64,000 nt of DNA from Planctomycetota bacterium (GCA_029260755.1 JAJDCQ010000222.1:1-64000), one strand, 5' to 3'; counted from the stretch's first letter, positions 50,764-60,414 are shown. Notes: generated by a model from the sequence alone, not told the origin. Made by a program: numbers and translations.

Positions 50764-53583
50764 TCAGCGATTCGCGCCCGACTGCTTGCGGAGACGGGCG
50801 ATGATCGCCTCGATGTTGCCGCGGGTCGGCGCACTCGGGACTCGCCGGAGATACTCCTCGAGGTCGGCGATCGCCTCGGCGACCAGCCCGAGCCCTGCGT
50901 TCGCCATCCCGCGGTTCGCGAAGGGAGCGTTCAGGCTCGCCCGGAGCTCGAGGGCGCGCGTGCTGTCGCGTTTCACGTCCGCCCATCGCTCGAGGAGGAC
51001 CCCCGCCCCGGCCCGGTTCGCCCAGTGGAGCGCCTCGCCGGGTTCCAGCTCGATGGCCCGATCGAAGTCGGCGATCGACCCCTCGCCGTCGCGGAGGTGG
51101 AGGCGCGCCGTCCCTCGGAGAGCCCACGCATCGGCCTCGTCGGGCGCGAGATCGATCAACGCCTCGCCCTCCTGGACGCTCTCCTCGAGACGGCCGAGGC
51201 GCAGGAGCGCCTCCCCCCGAACGATGCGCGTCCAGATGAGCGCATCGTCGAGCCCGAGCGCCTTCGAGGTGTCCTCGAGGGCGTCGGCCGGCCGGTGCAG
51301 CTCGAGGCGCGCGTGCGCCCGCCCGACCCAGCCGCGCGCCTCCCACGGCGCGAGCTCGATGATCCCGTCGTGGACCCGCTCGGCCGCATCGCTCGCGCGC
51401 GCCACCCGCTCGAGTCGCCCGAGGAGGAGGAGCGCCTCGAGGTCGGCCGGATCGAGCTCGATGGCGCGGGTCACGTCGCGGCGCGCGTCGTCGAAGCGCC
51501 CCTCGTCGGCGTGGAGCCGGCAGCGCTCGCGGAGCGCCGGAACGAAGCTCGGGTCGCGGTCGAGGGCGGCGTCCCAGTCGGTGATCGCGCCGGCCGCGTC
51601 GTCGGCCGCGCGACGCAGGAGCGCGCGCGCGTGCAGCGCTCCGGCGCTCGCGCCGACGGGGTCGATGCGATCGGCCACCGCGAGGATCGCCTCGGCGTAG
51701 GCGCCGTCGGCGCCGAAGCGCGGCACGGCAGCTAGGATGTCCTCGCGCGCGTCGGGGTCGTCGAGGAGGAGCGATGCGAGGCGCGCGGCGAGGCTCTCGT
51801 CGTGCGCGGCGGCGAGCGCGCGGCGCAGCGCCGCCCCGACGCCCGGCAGCGGCTGCGGCCCGGCGGCCGCGCGAGAGCAGACGTCCAGGGCGAGGCCGAG
51901 GGCGCGCCGGCCCGGTTCGCCGAGCGCTTCCCGCTGACGCGCGGCGATCCTCTCGAGCGCCCGTCCCTCGAAGGCGAGGATGGCGCGCGAGTGACTCCTG
52001 CGATGGGTCGCCGGCAGGGCGTCGACCCGGCCGGCCTCGCGGATGGCGTCGATCGCGACGGCGTCGAGGCCCACCTCGCCGAGCGCGGCGAGCCAGGCTC
52101 GCTCGAGGGCGTCGGCGGAGCCGGCGAGCGTGTCGCCGAGCGGAGCGAGCGCGTCTGGCGAGCGGACCGCGGCGATCCGATCGACCTCACGCTGCCGCTG
52201 CGCCTCGTCTCCGAGCTCGCCGGCGCGCGCGAGGGCGAAGGCGCGCTCGACGACGGCCCGCTCCTCGGCGAGCCGGGCGGCGCGCACCGAGGCCTCGGCG
52301 TCGAGGGTCGCGGCGGCGGCATCCGCGGACGCGCCCGCGTCGCTGCCGGCGCCGGGCGCGGTCCGCGCGAGGAGGAGCGAGATCGTGCTCGCGGCCAGGA
52401 CGGCCATGCCGAGGAGCGACCCGGTGAGGGCGCGGTTTCGCCCGATCCACCGTCGCGCGCGTTCGCCGACGCTGGCGCGGCGCGCCGCGACCGAGCGACC
52501 CGCGAGGAAGCCGTCGAGGTCGGCGGCCAGGGCGGCCGCGCTGGCGTAGCGTCGGCGCGGCTCCTTCTCGAGGCACTGGAGACAGATCGTCTCGAGGTCG
52601 GCGGGTAGCGGCGGGAGCCGCTTGCGGGCGCGGCGCACCGAGGGGCGCTCGGGCGGATCGTCGATCACCTGACGGAGGACGTCGAGCGCCGTCCCGCCGT
52701 CGAACGGCGGGCGGCCCGTCAGGCTCTCGTAGAGGATCGCGCCCAGGCCGTAGACGTCGGTGCGCGGCCCGATCGGCTGATCGGTCCCGGCGAGCGCCTG
52801 CTCGGGCGCCATGTAGCACGGGGTGCCGAGCGCCTCGCCGCTGGCCGTCAGGCCGAGGGCCGCGGCCTTGCGGTCGCGGGCGAGGCCGAAGTCGGTCAGC
52901 CGGGGGCGGCCGTCGTGCTCGAGGAGCACGTTCGCCGGCTTGAGGTCGCGGTGGATGACGCCGCCCTCGTGCGCCGTCTCGACGGCGCGGGCCAGGTCGC
53001 GAAGGAGCGAGGCCGCCTTCTGGGCCGACAGCGGGCCCTTGCGGTCGAGGCGGTCCTCGAGGCTCTCGCCCTCGACGAGCTCGAGCGCCATGAGGAGCAC
53101 GCCCGCGACGTTCTGGACGTCGTAGACGGCGACGATTCCGGGGTGGCGAAGCCGCGCGGCGGCGCGCGCCTCGCGGATGAAGCGATGAATCGTCTCGTCG
53201 TCGGCGATCCCCGAGATCGTCTTGAGGGCGACCTCGCGGTCGAGCTTGCGGTCGTGCGCGCGGAAGACGATCCCCATGCCGCCGCGGCCGAGCTCGGAGA
53301 TGAGGCGGTAGTTGCCGAGGACGGCGCCGGGGACGAGCGAGACGATCGTGTTGCGACCGCTCGAACCGTCCTCGGGATCGCTCGTCGGCCCCGACGGAGG
53401 CGAGGACGGGGGCGGCGCGGAGCGCGGCGCCGCCCGGAGCGGAGCCGGGGGCGGGACGGCCGGCCCGGGCGGTCGGCGAGGGGGCCGGCCCGATGGCGGG
53501 GGAGGAGCGAGGCGACTCGAGCCCGAGCCGGTCTCGCCCCCAGCGTCTCTCTGCACGTCCTTGCGACCTCCGAAGCGGCGCAT
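50764..53583 (-). CDS. Membrane Ser/Thr protein kinase with extracytoplasmic TPR repeats
   Basis: ATG 53583 gives 939 residues; a GTG at 53613 would add ten. Pro-rich lead (~25-75), kinase domain ~93-360 (ELGRGGMGIVFRAHDRKL, VALKTI, HRDLKPANVLL, LTDFGLARD, GTPCYMAPEQ), membrane helix ~385-406 (SLLGMAVLAASTISLLLA), Ala-rich helices, then TPR-like units ~630-920 (AITDWDAALDRDPSFVPALR and similar). It is the PknB-like layout of Planctomycetota and myxobacteria: cytosolic kinase, outer sensor. The RD-type catalytic loop and DFG are intact. The exonuclease gene follows after 46 bp. Confidence 0.92.
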   Translation of the reverse strand: MRRFGGRKDVQRDAGGETGSGSSRLAPPPPSGRPPRRPPGPAVPPPAPLRAAPRSAPPPSSPPSGPTSDPEDGSSGRNTIVSLVPGAVLGNYRLISELGRGGMGIVFRAHDRKLDREVALKTISGIADDETIHRFIREARAAARLRHPGIVAVYDVQNVAGVLLMALELVEGESLEDRLDRKGPLSAQKAASLLRDLARAVETAHEGGVIHRDLKPANVLLEHDGRPRLTDFGLARDRKAAALGLTASGEALGTPCYMAPEQALAGTDQPIGPRTDVYGLGAILYESLTGRPPFDGGTALDVLRQVIDDPPERPSVRRARKRLPPLPADLETICLQCLEKEPRRRYASAAALAADLDGFLAGRSVAARRASVGERARRWIGRNRALTGSLLGMAVLAASTISLLLARTAPGAGSDAGASADAAAATLDAEASVRAARLAEERAVVERAFALARAGELGDEAQRQREVDRIAAVRSPDALAPLGDTLAGSADALERAWLAALGEVGLDAVAIDAIREAGRVDALPATHRRSHSRAILAFEGRALERIAARQREALGEPGRRALGLALDVCSRAAAGPQPLPGVGAALRRALAAAHDESLAARLASLLLDDPDAREDILAAVPRFGADGAYAEAILAVADRIDPVGASAGALHARALLRRAADDAAGAITDWDAALDRDPSFVPALRERCRLHADEGRFDDARRDVTRAIELDPADLEALLLLGRLERVARASDAAERVHDGIIELAPWEARGWVGRAHARLELHRPADALEDTSKALGLDDALIWTRIVRGEALLRLGRLEESVQEGEALIDLAPDEADAWALRGTARLHLRDGEGSIADFDRAIELEPGEALHWANRAGAGVLLERWADVKRDSTRALELRASLNAPFANRGMANAGLGLVAEAIADLEEYLRRVPSAPTRGNIEAIIARLRKQSGANR

Positions 53584-53662
53584 CCTAGCGGGAGCGTTCG
53601 GGGACCGCCACACCTAAAGAAACTGACGACAGCGAGTTGCCGTCATCTGCTATCGTGTTCCC

Positions 53663-54892
53663 GTGCGCGTCTCGACCCGGATCCTCCTCGAGCTCCTGTG
53701 CGTCGCGCTGGCGGCCGCCATCTGGCTGCCAGCGCTGCCGTTACTGCATCGGCCGAGCGCCGAGACGGCCCGGGGAGCGGACGGCGAGCTCGGACCGCTC
53801 GCGGAGCGCCTCCTGACGCGCCAGCTCGCGCTGTGGAACGACCCCGAGCGCCGGGCGGGCGAGGTCGCCCGGATGCGGGCCGGCAACGCCGAGTGGGACT
53901 TCATGGGGCGGACGTTCCTCGTCCTCGCCCTAGCGAACGCGGCGCTGCGCGAGCCGGAGCGGCGGGACGAGGCGCTCGCGGTGATCGACCTGATCGTCGC
54001 CGAGACGGTCCGCCTCGAGCGCGAGGAGGGCTTCCGTCACTTCCTCCTGCCGTACGGCCACGGAACCGCCGGGTGGGTGAGCGATCCGGCGCGGAGCATC
54101 TTCGTCGACGGCGAGATCACGCTCATGATGGCCGCGCGGCGGCTGGTCGCCGAGCGGGACGACTGGCGCGAGCCGATGGACGCGCGCGTCGCGATCATGA
54201 TCGAGCAGATGCGCGCCTCACCGGTCGTGAGCGCCGAGAGCTACCCCGACGAGTGCTGGCTCTTCTGCAACTCGGTCGCGCTCGCGGCGGTCGCGCTGAC
54301 CGACGCCCTCGAGGGGACCGACCGGGCGACCCCGCTCGCCCGCGACTGGATCGCCGCGGCGAAGAAGACGCTGATCCACGAGGAGACCGGGCTGCTCATC
54401 GCGACCTACCAGGTCGACGGAAGCCCGCACCCGGCGGGGCCCGGACCCGAAGGGACGTCGATCTTCATCGGCGCCCACATGCTCCAGACGGTCGACCAGG
54501 AGCTGGCCGCCGATCAGTACCGCCGCGCGGCGGCGGAGCTCACCGGGACGCTCCTCGGCTTCGGCTACGCGAGGGAGTGGCCGGTCAGCGCCGAAGGGTC
54601 GATGGACATCGACTCCGGGCCGATCGTCCCGATCGTCGACGCGAGCGCCGCGAGCAGCGGGCTCGCGATGGTCGGAGCGGCCGCGTTCGAGGACGAGGCG
54701 ACCCTGCTGGCGCTCCTCGCATCGCTCGAGGCGCTCGGCTTCCCCGAGGACGAGGCCGACGGCAGCCGTCGCTACCTCGCGGGCAACCAGGTCGGCGACG
54801 CGGTGCTCCTCTACGCCCTCACCCTCGGCCCCCTCTGGGACGAGGCGGCGCGACGGCGCCAAGAACCGCGCGATGGAGAGCGGAGTCGATGA
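53663..54892 (+). CDS. Exported protein with possible (alpha/alpha)6-barrel, linalool-dehydratase-like
   Basis: This encodes 409 residues from GTG 53663. A hydrophobic N-terminus (LLELLCVALAAAIWLPALPLL) is a signal or anchor. The rest is helical with spaced conserved-looking loops: LLPYGHGTAGWVSDP, YPDECWLFCNSVALAAV, TGLLIATYQVDGS, SMDIDSGPIV. This resembles linalool dehydratase/isomerase-like and other alpha-barrel enzymes, but I cannot confirm the family. Its stop overlaps the start of a small membrane protein gene (ATGA), so the two are a coupled pair, divergent from the kinase at 53583. Confidence 0.7.
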   Translation: MRVSTRILLELLCVALAAAIWLPALPLLHRPSAETARGADGELGPLAERLLTRQLALWNDPERRAGEVARMRAGNAEWDFMGRTFLVLALANAALREPERRDEALAVIDLIVAETVRLEREEGFRHFLLPYGHGTAGWVSDPARSIFVDGEITLMMAARRLVAERDDWREPMDARVAIMIEQMRASPVVSAESYPDECWLFCNSVALAAVALTDALEGTDRATPLARDWIAAAKKTLIHEETGLLIATYQVDGSPHPAGPGPEGTSIFIGAHMLQTVDQELAADQYRRAAAELTGTLLGFGYAREWPVSAEGSMDIDSGPIVPIVDASAASSGLAMVGAAAFEDEATLLALLASLEALGFPEDEADGSRRYLAGNQVGDAVLLYALTLGPLWDEAARRRQEPRDGERSR

Positions 54893-55200
54893 AAGCGCTC
54901 GACCGGGTCGGTCGGTTCCACCTCTTGCTGGCCGCCACCCTCGCGATCACCTGGATCGGCCTCCGCATCGTCGGAGGCCGCGAGCAGGTGAGCGCCCTGT
55001 CGGGAACGAGCCCGGCGACCGCCGGAGCCCAGATCCTCGGCCTCTTCTACGTCCTGATCCACGTCGCGACCGTCGGACTCGCCCCGATCCTCGTCATCGC
55101 GGCCGGACTGCGCGCGATCGTCGCACGATGGGCGAGCCCACCGGACGAAACCGCCGGCAACGACCCCGTCGCCCGGACCCCCGAAGAATCCGCACCGTGA
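54889..55200 (+). CDS. Small membrane protein, two helices
   Basis: This encodes 103 residues. ATG 54889 overlaps the preceding TGA (ATGA). Two membrane segments are evident, ~10-29 (FHLLLAATLAITWIGLRIV) and ~46-73 (AQILGLFYVLIHVATVGLAP and on), followed by a polar tail (SPPDETAGNDPVARTPEES). No family recognised; given coupling it is probably a partner or anchor of the upstream barrel-like protein. A 671-bp gap with repeats follows. Confidence 0.75.
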   Translation: MKALDRVGRFHLLLAATLAITWIGLRIVGGREQVSALSGTSPATAGAQILGLFYVLIHVATVGLAPILVIAAGLRAIVARWASPPDETAGNDPVARTPEESAP

Positions 55201-55376
55201 GCTCGCCGATGAAAACGCGAGTGGCGGCCCGGAGTCACGGCGCGACATGCGAACCGGGGCTGACCTACTACAGGGCCCGCTACCTCGACCCTCGGGTGCG
55301 TGGCTCGAGATCAGCTCGGGAGCAGGTCGCCTCATCCTAGAGCCGTCGCGGCCCCCTGCCTCGCATCGAGCCGGTC

Positions 55377-55441
55377 AGGTTCGATCCGCGGTCGGCACTC
55401 TCGACCGAACCTCGGATCCCATCGCTGCGAGCCAGCCCGCG
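55377..55441. repeat. 65-bp repeat, copy 1 of 2
   Basis: This 65-bp segment (AGGTTCGATCCGCGGTCGGC...CCAGCCCGCG) reappears at 55685-55749 in the same orientation with scattered substitutions and small balanced indels. Both copies can pair GATCSG/…GGATC. GGTTCGATCC looks like a tRNA T-arm but no acceptor stem or other arms are present. Confidence 0.55.
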
Positions 55442-55571
55442 GGGGCAAGAGTACGAGTCTCTCCCGCGGGCGTGGCGTCCGGAATGCTATCCACTCACGG
55501 TCGCCCGCGGCCCGCCGCCGTCTCCGTTGCGCGGCGCAACGACCTTCGCACCGAGCCTCTGGTGTGAATCG

Positions 55572-55660
55572 AGGGGTCAGGTCCAGGAATCACACGAGCG
55601 AATCTGTCGCAGCAGCTCGTGTGACCCGCTCCTCTGGTGTGAATCCTGGACCTGACCCCT
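55572..55660. repeat. REP-like element bounded by AGGGGTCAG/CTGACCCCT
   Basis: The 24-bp arms 55572-55595 (AGGGGTCAGGTCCAGGAATC...) and 55637-55660 (...CCTGGACCTGACCCCT) are inverted with one mismatch. Shares GGGGTCAGGTC with the hairpin at window start and GGGGTCAG with 5875-5964. Confidence 0.7.
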
Positions 55661-55684
55661 GGAATCACGATAGGCGAGCCGGGA

Positions 55685-55749
55685 AGGTCCGATCGGCGGT
55701 CGGCCTCACGCCCGAACGTCGGATCGTTTCGCTGCGAGGCCAGCCCGCG
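55685..55749. repeat. 65-bp repeat, copy 2 of 2
   Basis: Begins AGGTCCGATCGGCGGTCGGC and ends GCTGCGAGGCCAGCCCGCG. With copy 1 it brackets the REP-like element at 55572-55660, as if the latter had inserted between them. The other bases of the 55201-55871 gap show nothing I can assign. Confidence 0.55.
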
Positions 55750-55871
55750 AGTCGACAGAGGTCAGGCCTACGGTTGCTGCTTGCTCCTCGCGGTCCTTTG
55801 GGCTCGTCGCTCGGAGGGGTCGGCCGATCCGGTGGGATGCGCGCCGACGCTCGGGGCGCCATCCTCGGGGG

Positions 55872-57995
55872 GTGAAGATCGCCGGTCGCTACGAGGTTCT
55901 CGGGACGATCGCCCATGGCGGGACGAGCTCGGTCCTGCGGGCGCGGGACGTCACTCTCGATCGGGACGTCGCGGTGAAGCGGCTCGCGCCCGGCGTCCTC
56001 GATACGCGGGGGCGGGCGCGGCACCAGCGCGAGGCGCGCGTCCTCGGGAACGTCCGGCACCCCGGCGTCGTTCGCGTCCTCGACGTCGGCGAGGACCGCG
56101 GCGCGCCGTTCCTCGTGATGGAGCTCGTCCGCGGCGTCACCCTCGCCGACGAGATCGAGCGCTTCGGGCCGCTTCCGGTCGATCGGGCCGTCGAGCTCAC
56201 CTCCCGCCTCGCCGGGGCGCTCGCCGCGGCGCATGCGATCGGAGTCCTCCATCGCGACGTGAAGCCCTCCAACGTGCTCGTCCGCGCCGATGACGGTCAC
56301 CCCGTCCTGGTCGACTTCGGCCTCGCGGGCTGGGCGACCGAGCGCCGCCCCGACCACCTCGAGAACAGCAACCTGGGGCTCTCCGCCGACGGCGAGTTCC
56401 TCGGCACGCCCGGCTTCTGCGCGCCCGAGCAGGCGCTCGGCCGGCTCGACCAGATCGGACCGACGGCCGACGTCTACGGCCTCGGCGCGACGCTGTTCGC
56501 CATGCTGACGGGCCGGCCGCCGTTCGACGGGACCTCGCTCTACGAGGTCGTCACCCGGCTCGTTCGCGAGCGCGCCCCGGCGCCGAGCCAGCGTCGGCCG
56601 GAGGTGCCGGCTTGGATCGACGCCGTCTGCGCGCGCGCCCTCGAGAGCGACCCGACGAGACGGTTCGCCGGGATGGACGAGCTCGCCGCCGTTCTCGAGG
56701 CGGGCGGCCGCGGGTCGGGCGGTGGCTCGCCGCGGGGACGCGTGGCGCGACCGACCGAGCGTCGCCCGCTCGTCGCGCTGGGCGCCATCGCCGCGGCCGT
56801 CGTCGCGACCGCGACCACGGTCGGCGCCGTCGTCCTCTCTCGCTCGGGGGGCGCGCCCGGCGATGATCCGCCTCCTGATCGTGCGTCCGCGGCGGCCCCG
56901 TCCACGCCGACGACCCCGGCGTCGATCTCGTCTCCGACGGCGGCCCCGGAGTCCGCGCCCCAGATGATCGAGGGCGCCGAGGTCGAGGTCGAGGTCGAGG
57001 TCGACGACGAGGTCGTCGAGGACATCGACGGGCTCGTCCGCGCGGTCCGCGAGCTCTCGGCGACCGACAAGATCGACGATCGTGCGCGCCTCGACGCGGC
57101 GATCGCCGCGGCGCCGGCCGACGTCGGTCTCCGCCTTCGCCGCGCGGCGCACTTCCTCGCGGACGGCCTCGGCGACGGCGCGCGGGGGGACCTCGACATC
57201 GCCGTCGCCCTCGCCCCCGAGCGGCCCGACGCCTACGCCCTCCGGGCGAAGCTCTTCAAGGCGGCCGGCCGCCAGGGCCTCGCCCGGGCCGACCTCGACC
57301 GGGCGATCGAGCTCGACGGGGAACGCCTCCACGACCTGGAGTCGCGCGCCTTCGTCCGGGCCCGGATCGGCGACCTCGCCGGCGCCCTGGATGACGCGGA
57401 GCGAAGCATCGAGCTCGCGGTCCGCCGCGGGGTCGAGTCCACCGGCGCCTACGTCGCGCGCGGCGTGATTCGCTTCTGGAGCGGCGATCCCGCCGGCGCG
57501 CGCGAGGACTACGCGGAGGCGATCGCCGCCAACCCCGGGAGCGCCGTCGCCTGGTACGACCGGAGCGAGGTCCGGTGGATCGAAGGCGACCTCGCCGGCG
57601 CCCGCGCCGACGTCGACCGGGCCGTGGAGCTCCTCCCGAGCTACCGGAACGCGTGGCTCTACGCCTGCCTGATCCGGCGGGCCGGGGGCGACCTCGAGGC
57701 CGCGGCCGACGCGGGCCTCCGCGCCGTCTCCGATGACCCCTCGATCCCGCCCACGCCGCCGCCGTCGGCCGTCGACGCGGCGCGCCTCGACGCGGCGATC
57801 GAGACGTGGCTCGCCTTCTTCGCCGAGCGCTACGAGTTCCCCGACGCGTGGGCGGCCCGCGGTTGGGCCCGCTCGACGGCCGGCGATCGCGAGGGGGCGC
57901 TCGCCGACCTGCGGCGGTTCCTCGAGCACGCGCCCGAGCATCCGATCGCCGCGGCGATCCGGCGTCTGGTCGCCGAGCTCGAGGCCGGCGGCTGA
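55872..57995 (+). CDS. Membrane Ser/Thr protein kinase with extracytoplasmic TPR repeats
   Basis: This encodes 707 residues from GTG 55872. Kinase domain ~7-270: the glycine loop is unusual (TIAHGGTSSVLRA), VAVKRL supplies the Lys, HRDVKPSNVLV, LVDFGLAG and GTPGFCAPEQ follow, so it should be active. Membrane helix ~298-325 (LGAIAAAVVATATTVGAVVL), a Pro/Ser/Ala and EVEVEVEV-rich stalk, then TPR-like repeats ~385-700 (RADLDRAIELDGERLHDLES, EDYAEAIAANPGSAVAWYDR). Same plan as the kinase at 50764 but a different sequence. It appears monocistronic. Confidence 0.92.
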   Translation: MKIAGRYEVLGTIAHGGTSSVLRARDVTLDRDVAVKRLAPGVLDTRGRARHQREARVLGNVRHPGVVRVLDVGEDRGAPFLVMELVRGVTLADEIERFGPLPVDRAVELTSRLAGALAAAHAIGVLHRDVKPSNVLVRADDGHPVLVDFGLAGWATERRPDHLENSNLGLSADGEFLGTPGFCAPEQALGRLDQIGPTADVYGLGATLFAMLTGRPPFDGTSLYEVVTRLVRERAPAPSQRRPEVPAWIDAVCARALESDPTRRFAGMDELAAVLEAGGRGSGGGSPRGRVARPTERRPLVALGAIAAAVVATATTVGAVVLSRSGGAPGDDPPPDRASAAAPSTPTTPASISSPTAAPESAPQMIEGAEVEVEVEVDDEVVEDIDGLVRAVRELSATDKIDDRARLDAAIAAAPADVGLRLRRAAHFLADGLGDGARGDLDIAVALAPERPDAYALRAKLFKAAGRQGLARADLDRAIELDGERLHDLESRAFVRARIGDLAGALDDAERSIELAVRRGVESTGAYVARGVIRFWSGDPAGAREDYAEAIAANPGSAVAWYDRSEVRWIEGDLAGARADVDRAVELLPSYRNAWLYACLIRRAGGDLEAAADAGLRAVSDDPSIPPTPPPSAVDAARLDAAIETWLAFFAERYEFPDAWAARGWARSTAGDREGALADLRRFLEHAPEHPIAAAIRRLVAELEAGG

Positions 57996-58024
57996 GATTC
58001 AGGAGGGATCGCGCCGGGCGGGTT

Positions 58025-58275
58025 CGCCTCCGGCGAGGGATGTCACCACGGAGACACGGAGAACACGGAGGATCGCGGAGAAGCTCGGGCGCCTACCGGA
58101 TCGGTGTCGCTTCGCGACGAGGATGGAACCACGGAGGCACGGAGACACGGAGAGGCTTCGGTCCGACCACGTCTCCCCCTCGTCGGATCGTGGTCGCCTC
58201 GAGCCCGTCGAGGATGGCGCCAGACCGTGGATCCTCCGTGTCTCCGTGGTGACATCCTCCTCGCCGAAGGCGAAG
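58025..58275. repeat. Type C repeat cluster (three CACGGAGA arms)
   Basis: Left end CGCCTCCGGCGAGGGATGTCA then CCACGGAGACACGGAGAACA; a middle arm at 58127-58160 (ACCACGGAGGCACGGAGACA...); right end CTCCGTGTCTCCGTGG with TGACATCC and CTCGCCGAAGGCGAAG. The two outer ends are mirror images, so this looks like a complete element with an extra internal arm. It fills the gap between convergent kinase and amidase genes. Confidence 0.75.
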
Positions 58276-58291
58276 CCGACGACGCTCGCCG

Positions 58292-59368
58292 CTATCGCCC
58301 GGGCTTGGCGTCCAGCTCCTCGTCGAGCTCCTCGTCCGACGGCGGCATCGCTGCGGCCTCGTCGATGAGCTCGCGCGCGACCGCGATCTCGCGCTCGAGG
58401 TCGGGGTGGAGCTCGATGAGGCGCTCGAGGATGCCGCTCGCCCGGCGGGGGTAGCCGTTGGCGAGGTAGCCGCGGGCGAGGCCGAGCCAGTTTCGCGCCT
58501 CGTCGCGGTCGGCGGCCGCGTCGATCGCCGCGCGGGCCTTCGGGTGGGCGCGCAGCTCGGCGAGCGTCGCGCGCGCGCCGGCGGCGGCCTCGGTCCCGTC
58601 GAGGAGCCGGATCGCTCGCCGGAGGCTCCGGTGGGCCGCCGCCCACTCGCCGCGACCGCGCCGCTCGCGCGCGTCGGCGAGGGCGCGCTCGCCGCGCTCG
58701 CGGGCGGCATCGAGGGCCGCCTGCTCGCCGTCCGCGCTCGAGCCGCCGGCGGGCCGCCGGCTCTGCCTCCGGCCGCCGGGGCGTTCGATCGCCTCGATGT
58801 AGCCGTCCCAGTCGAAGTGCGGCCCGGGGTCGCTCTTGCGCTTCGGGGCGATCTCGTTGTGCCCCAGGATGTGCTTGCGGTCGATCGGGATCCCGTAGCG
58901 CTTGCAGAGCCAGCGCGACAGATCGGCGCTCGCCTTCATCTGCTCGGGGGTCCACCCGTCCTTCTTCGCGTAGCCCTCGTGCTCGATCCCGATCCCGTGC
59001 TGGTTGTGCTCGCGGGTGCCGGCGTGCCACGCGACGTCGCGGTCGCGGACCATCTGCGTGATGTTGCCGTCGAAGTCGATCACGTAGTGGGCGCTGACCT
59101 TCGACTTCGGGTTGCGAAACCAGGAGACGCAGCCCCGCGCCGTCCCCTCGATCGTGTGGATGATGATCGAGGTGATCTCGCGCTCGCCCTCGCGGCGCGT
59201 GAGATGGATGGCCGGCACCCAGTCGAAGCTCGGCTTGCCCTTCTGCGCCTCGGTCGCCGGCGGGTCCTCGGTCGCGTCGAGGGGCGAGGTCGGCGTCGCC
59301 ACGATGGCGAGGAAGCCGATCGCCGAAGCGAGCGCGAGGGCGGCGAGCAGTCTCGGGGAGCGCCTCAT
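58292..59368 (-). CDS. N-acetylmuramoyl-L-alanine amidase (Amidase_2) with helical C-terminal region
   Basis: ATG 59368 overlaps the stop of the dehydrogenase gene (ATGA); 358 residues. Signal peptide or anchor ~8-25. Amidase_2 domain ~50-200: zinc ligands in SIIIHTIEG and ILGHNEIAP, with KSDPGPHFDWD closing the site; SAHYVIDFDGNITQMV and HNQHGIGIEHEG are typical. It cuts the bond between muramic acid and the stem peptide. Residues ~215-345 are TPR-like helices, an acidic tail ends the protein. Last gene of the operon with a kinase and two alcohol dehydrogenases. Confidence 0.9.
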   Translation of the reverse strand: MRRSPRLLAALALASAIGFLAIVATPTSPLDATEDPPATEAQKGKPSFDWVPAIHLTRREGEREITSIIIHTIEGTARGCVSWFRNPKSKVSAHYVIDFDGNITQMVRDRDVAWHAGTREHNQHGIGIEHEGYAKKDGWTPEQMKASADLSRWLCKRYGIPIDRKHILGHNEIAPKRKSDPGPHFDWDGYIEAIERPGGRRQSRRPAGGSSADGEQAALDAARERGERALADARERRGRGEWAAAHRSLRRAIRLLDGTEAAAGARATLAELRAHPKARAAIDAAADRDEARNWLGLARGYLANGYPRRASGILERLIELHPDLEREIAVARELIDEAAAMPPSDEELDEELDAKPGR

Positions 59369-60414
59369 GACGCGTGCTCCGCGGGGACGCCGTGCGGGTA
59401 GACGATCGACTTGAGGGCGTCGCTCTTCCCGGCGGTGAGCTCGATCGCGCGCCCCGTCTCCTCGAGCCCGAACCGGTGGGTGACGAGGTCCTCGACCCGG
59501 ATCGCGTTCGTCTCGATCAGGGTGAGCGCCTCGCGGGTGTCGCGGTCGTCGCAGCTGTAGCTGGCCGTGAGCTTCATCTCTCCGAAGTAGAAGCGGGCCG
59601 GCGCGAGCTCCCAGACGGCGTCGTCGGGATACGGCGCGAAGAGGACGATCGTCGCCCCGGGCGCGGCCGCCTCGTAGCCGGCGTCCATCGCCGCGCGCAT
59701 CGGCGGGCCGACGATGACGACGTCGGCGCCGCGCCCGTCGGTCCGCTCGCGGATCTGCGCCGCCGGGTCGGTCTCGCGCGGGTCCCAGCACGCGTTCGCG
59801 CCGAGGCGCTGGGCCATCCGCCGCCGGCTCTCGACGAAGTCGGTCGCGAAGACGTGCCGCGCGCCGAGGTGTCGCGCGACCTGCACGTTCAGCAGCCCCA
59901 TCACGCCGAGGCCGATCACCAGGACCGCATCGTCGGGGCCGGGCGGCGCCTTCTTGAACGCCCGCAGGCTGCACGCGAGCGGCTCGATGAAGGTGGCCGC
60001 CTCGTCGCTCACGCCGTCGGGGACGCGGAGGGTGTCGCGGGCGAGGTTCTCGCGCGGGACGCGGACGAACTCGGCGAAGCCGCCCGGGTCGAGCTTGGTC
60101 TCGCGGAACATCCGGCAGCTCGTCGTGACGCCCCGGCGGCAGTGGGCGCACTCACCGCAGGGGACGTGGTGGTGGAAGAAGACGCGGTCCCCCTCCGCGA
60201 CGCCGTCGACGCCGGCGCCGACCGAGACCACGTCGCCGACCGGCTCGTGGCCGAGCACCGTCGGCGCCTTCCGGGCGACGTACCAGTCGGCCGCGTCGCT
60301 CGCGCACACGCCACACGCGCGGACGCGGACGATCGCCTCGCCCTCGGCGGGCTCGGGGCGGTCCTCCTCCTCGACGACGGTTCGGTCGATCGCGTAGGTC
60401 CGGGCGACCCGCAT
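59365..60414 (-). CDS. Zinc-dependent alcohol dehydrogenase (MDR family), gene 2 of pair
   Basis: ATG 60414; 349 residues. GroES-like part: catalytic zinc Cys in VRACGVCASD and LGHEPVGDVV; structural zinc Cys in HVPCGECAHCRRG...TSC. Rossmann part: VLVIGLGVMGLLNVQVARHLG and FATDFVESRRR, where Asp after the second strand favours NAD. Substrate not readable; family includes sorbitol and threonine dehydrogenases. It follows its paralogue by 53 bp and is coupled to the amidase gene by ATGA overlap. Confidence 0.9.
   Translation of the reverse strand: MRVARTYAIDRTVVEEEDRPEPAEGEAIVRVRACGVCASDAADWYVARKAPTVLGHEPVGDVVSVGAGVDGVAEGDRVFFHHHVPCGECAHCRRGVTTSCRMFRETKLDPGGFAEFVRVPRENLARDTLRVPDGVSDEAATFIEPLACSLRAFKKAPPGPDDAVLVIGLGVMGLLNVQVARHLGARHVFATDFVESRRRMAQRLGANACWDPRETDPAAQIRERTDGRGADVVIVGPPMRAAMDAGYEAAAPGATIVLFAPYPDDAVWELAPARFYFGEMKLTASYSCDDRDTREALTLIETNAIRVEDLVTHRFGLEETGRAIELTAGKSDALKSIVYPHGVPAEHAS

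Noticed and set aside
53637..53656. TTGCCG/TATCGT as promoter for the gene at 53663
   Set aside because: The hexamers are only 8 bp apart, too close for a sigma70 promoter.
55376..55390. GGTTCGATCC as the T-arm of a tRNA
   Set aside because: No matching acceptor stem, D-arm or anticodon arm can be folded around it; it belongs to the 65-bp repeat.
55247..55567. 106-codon plus-strand frame in the repeat gap
   Set aside because: It runs through the 65-bp repeat, has no ribosome site and no recognisable sequence.
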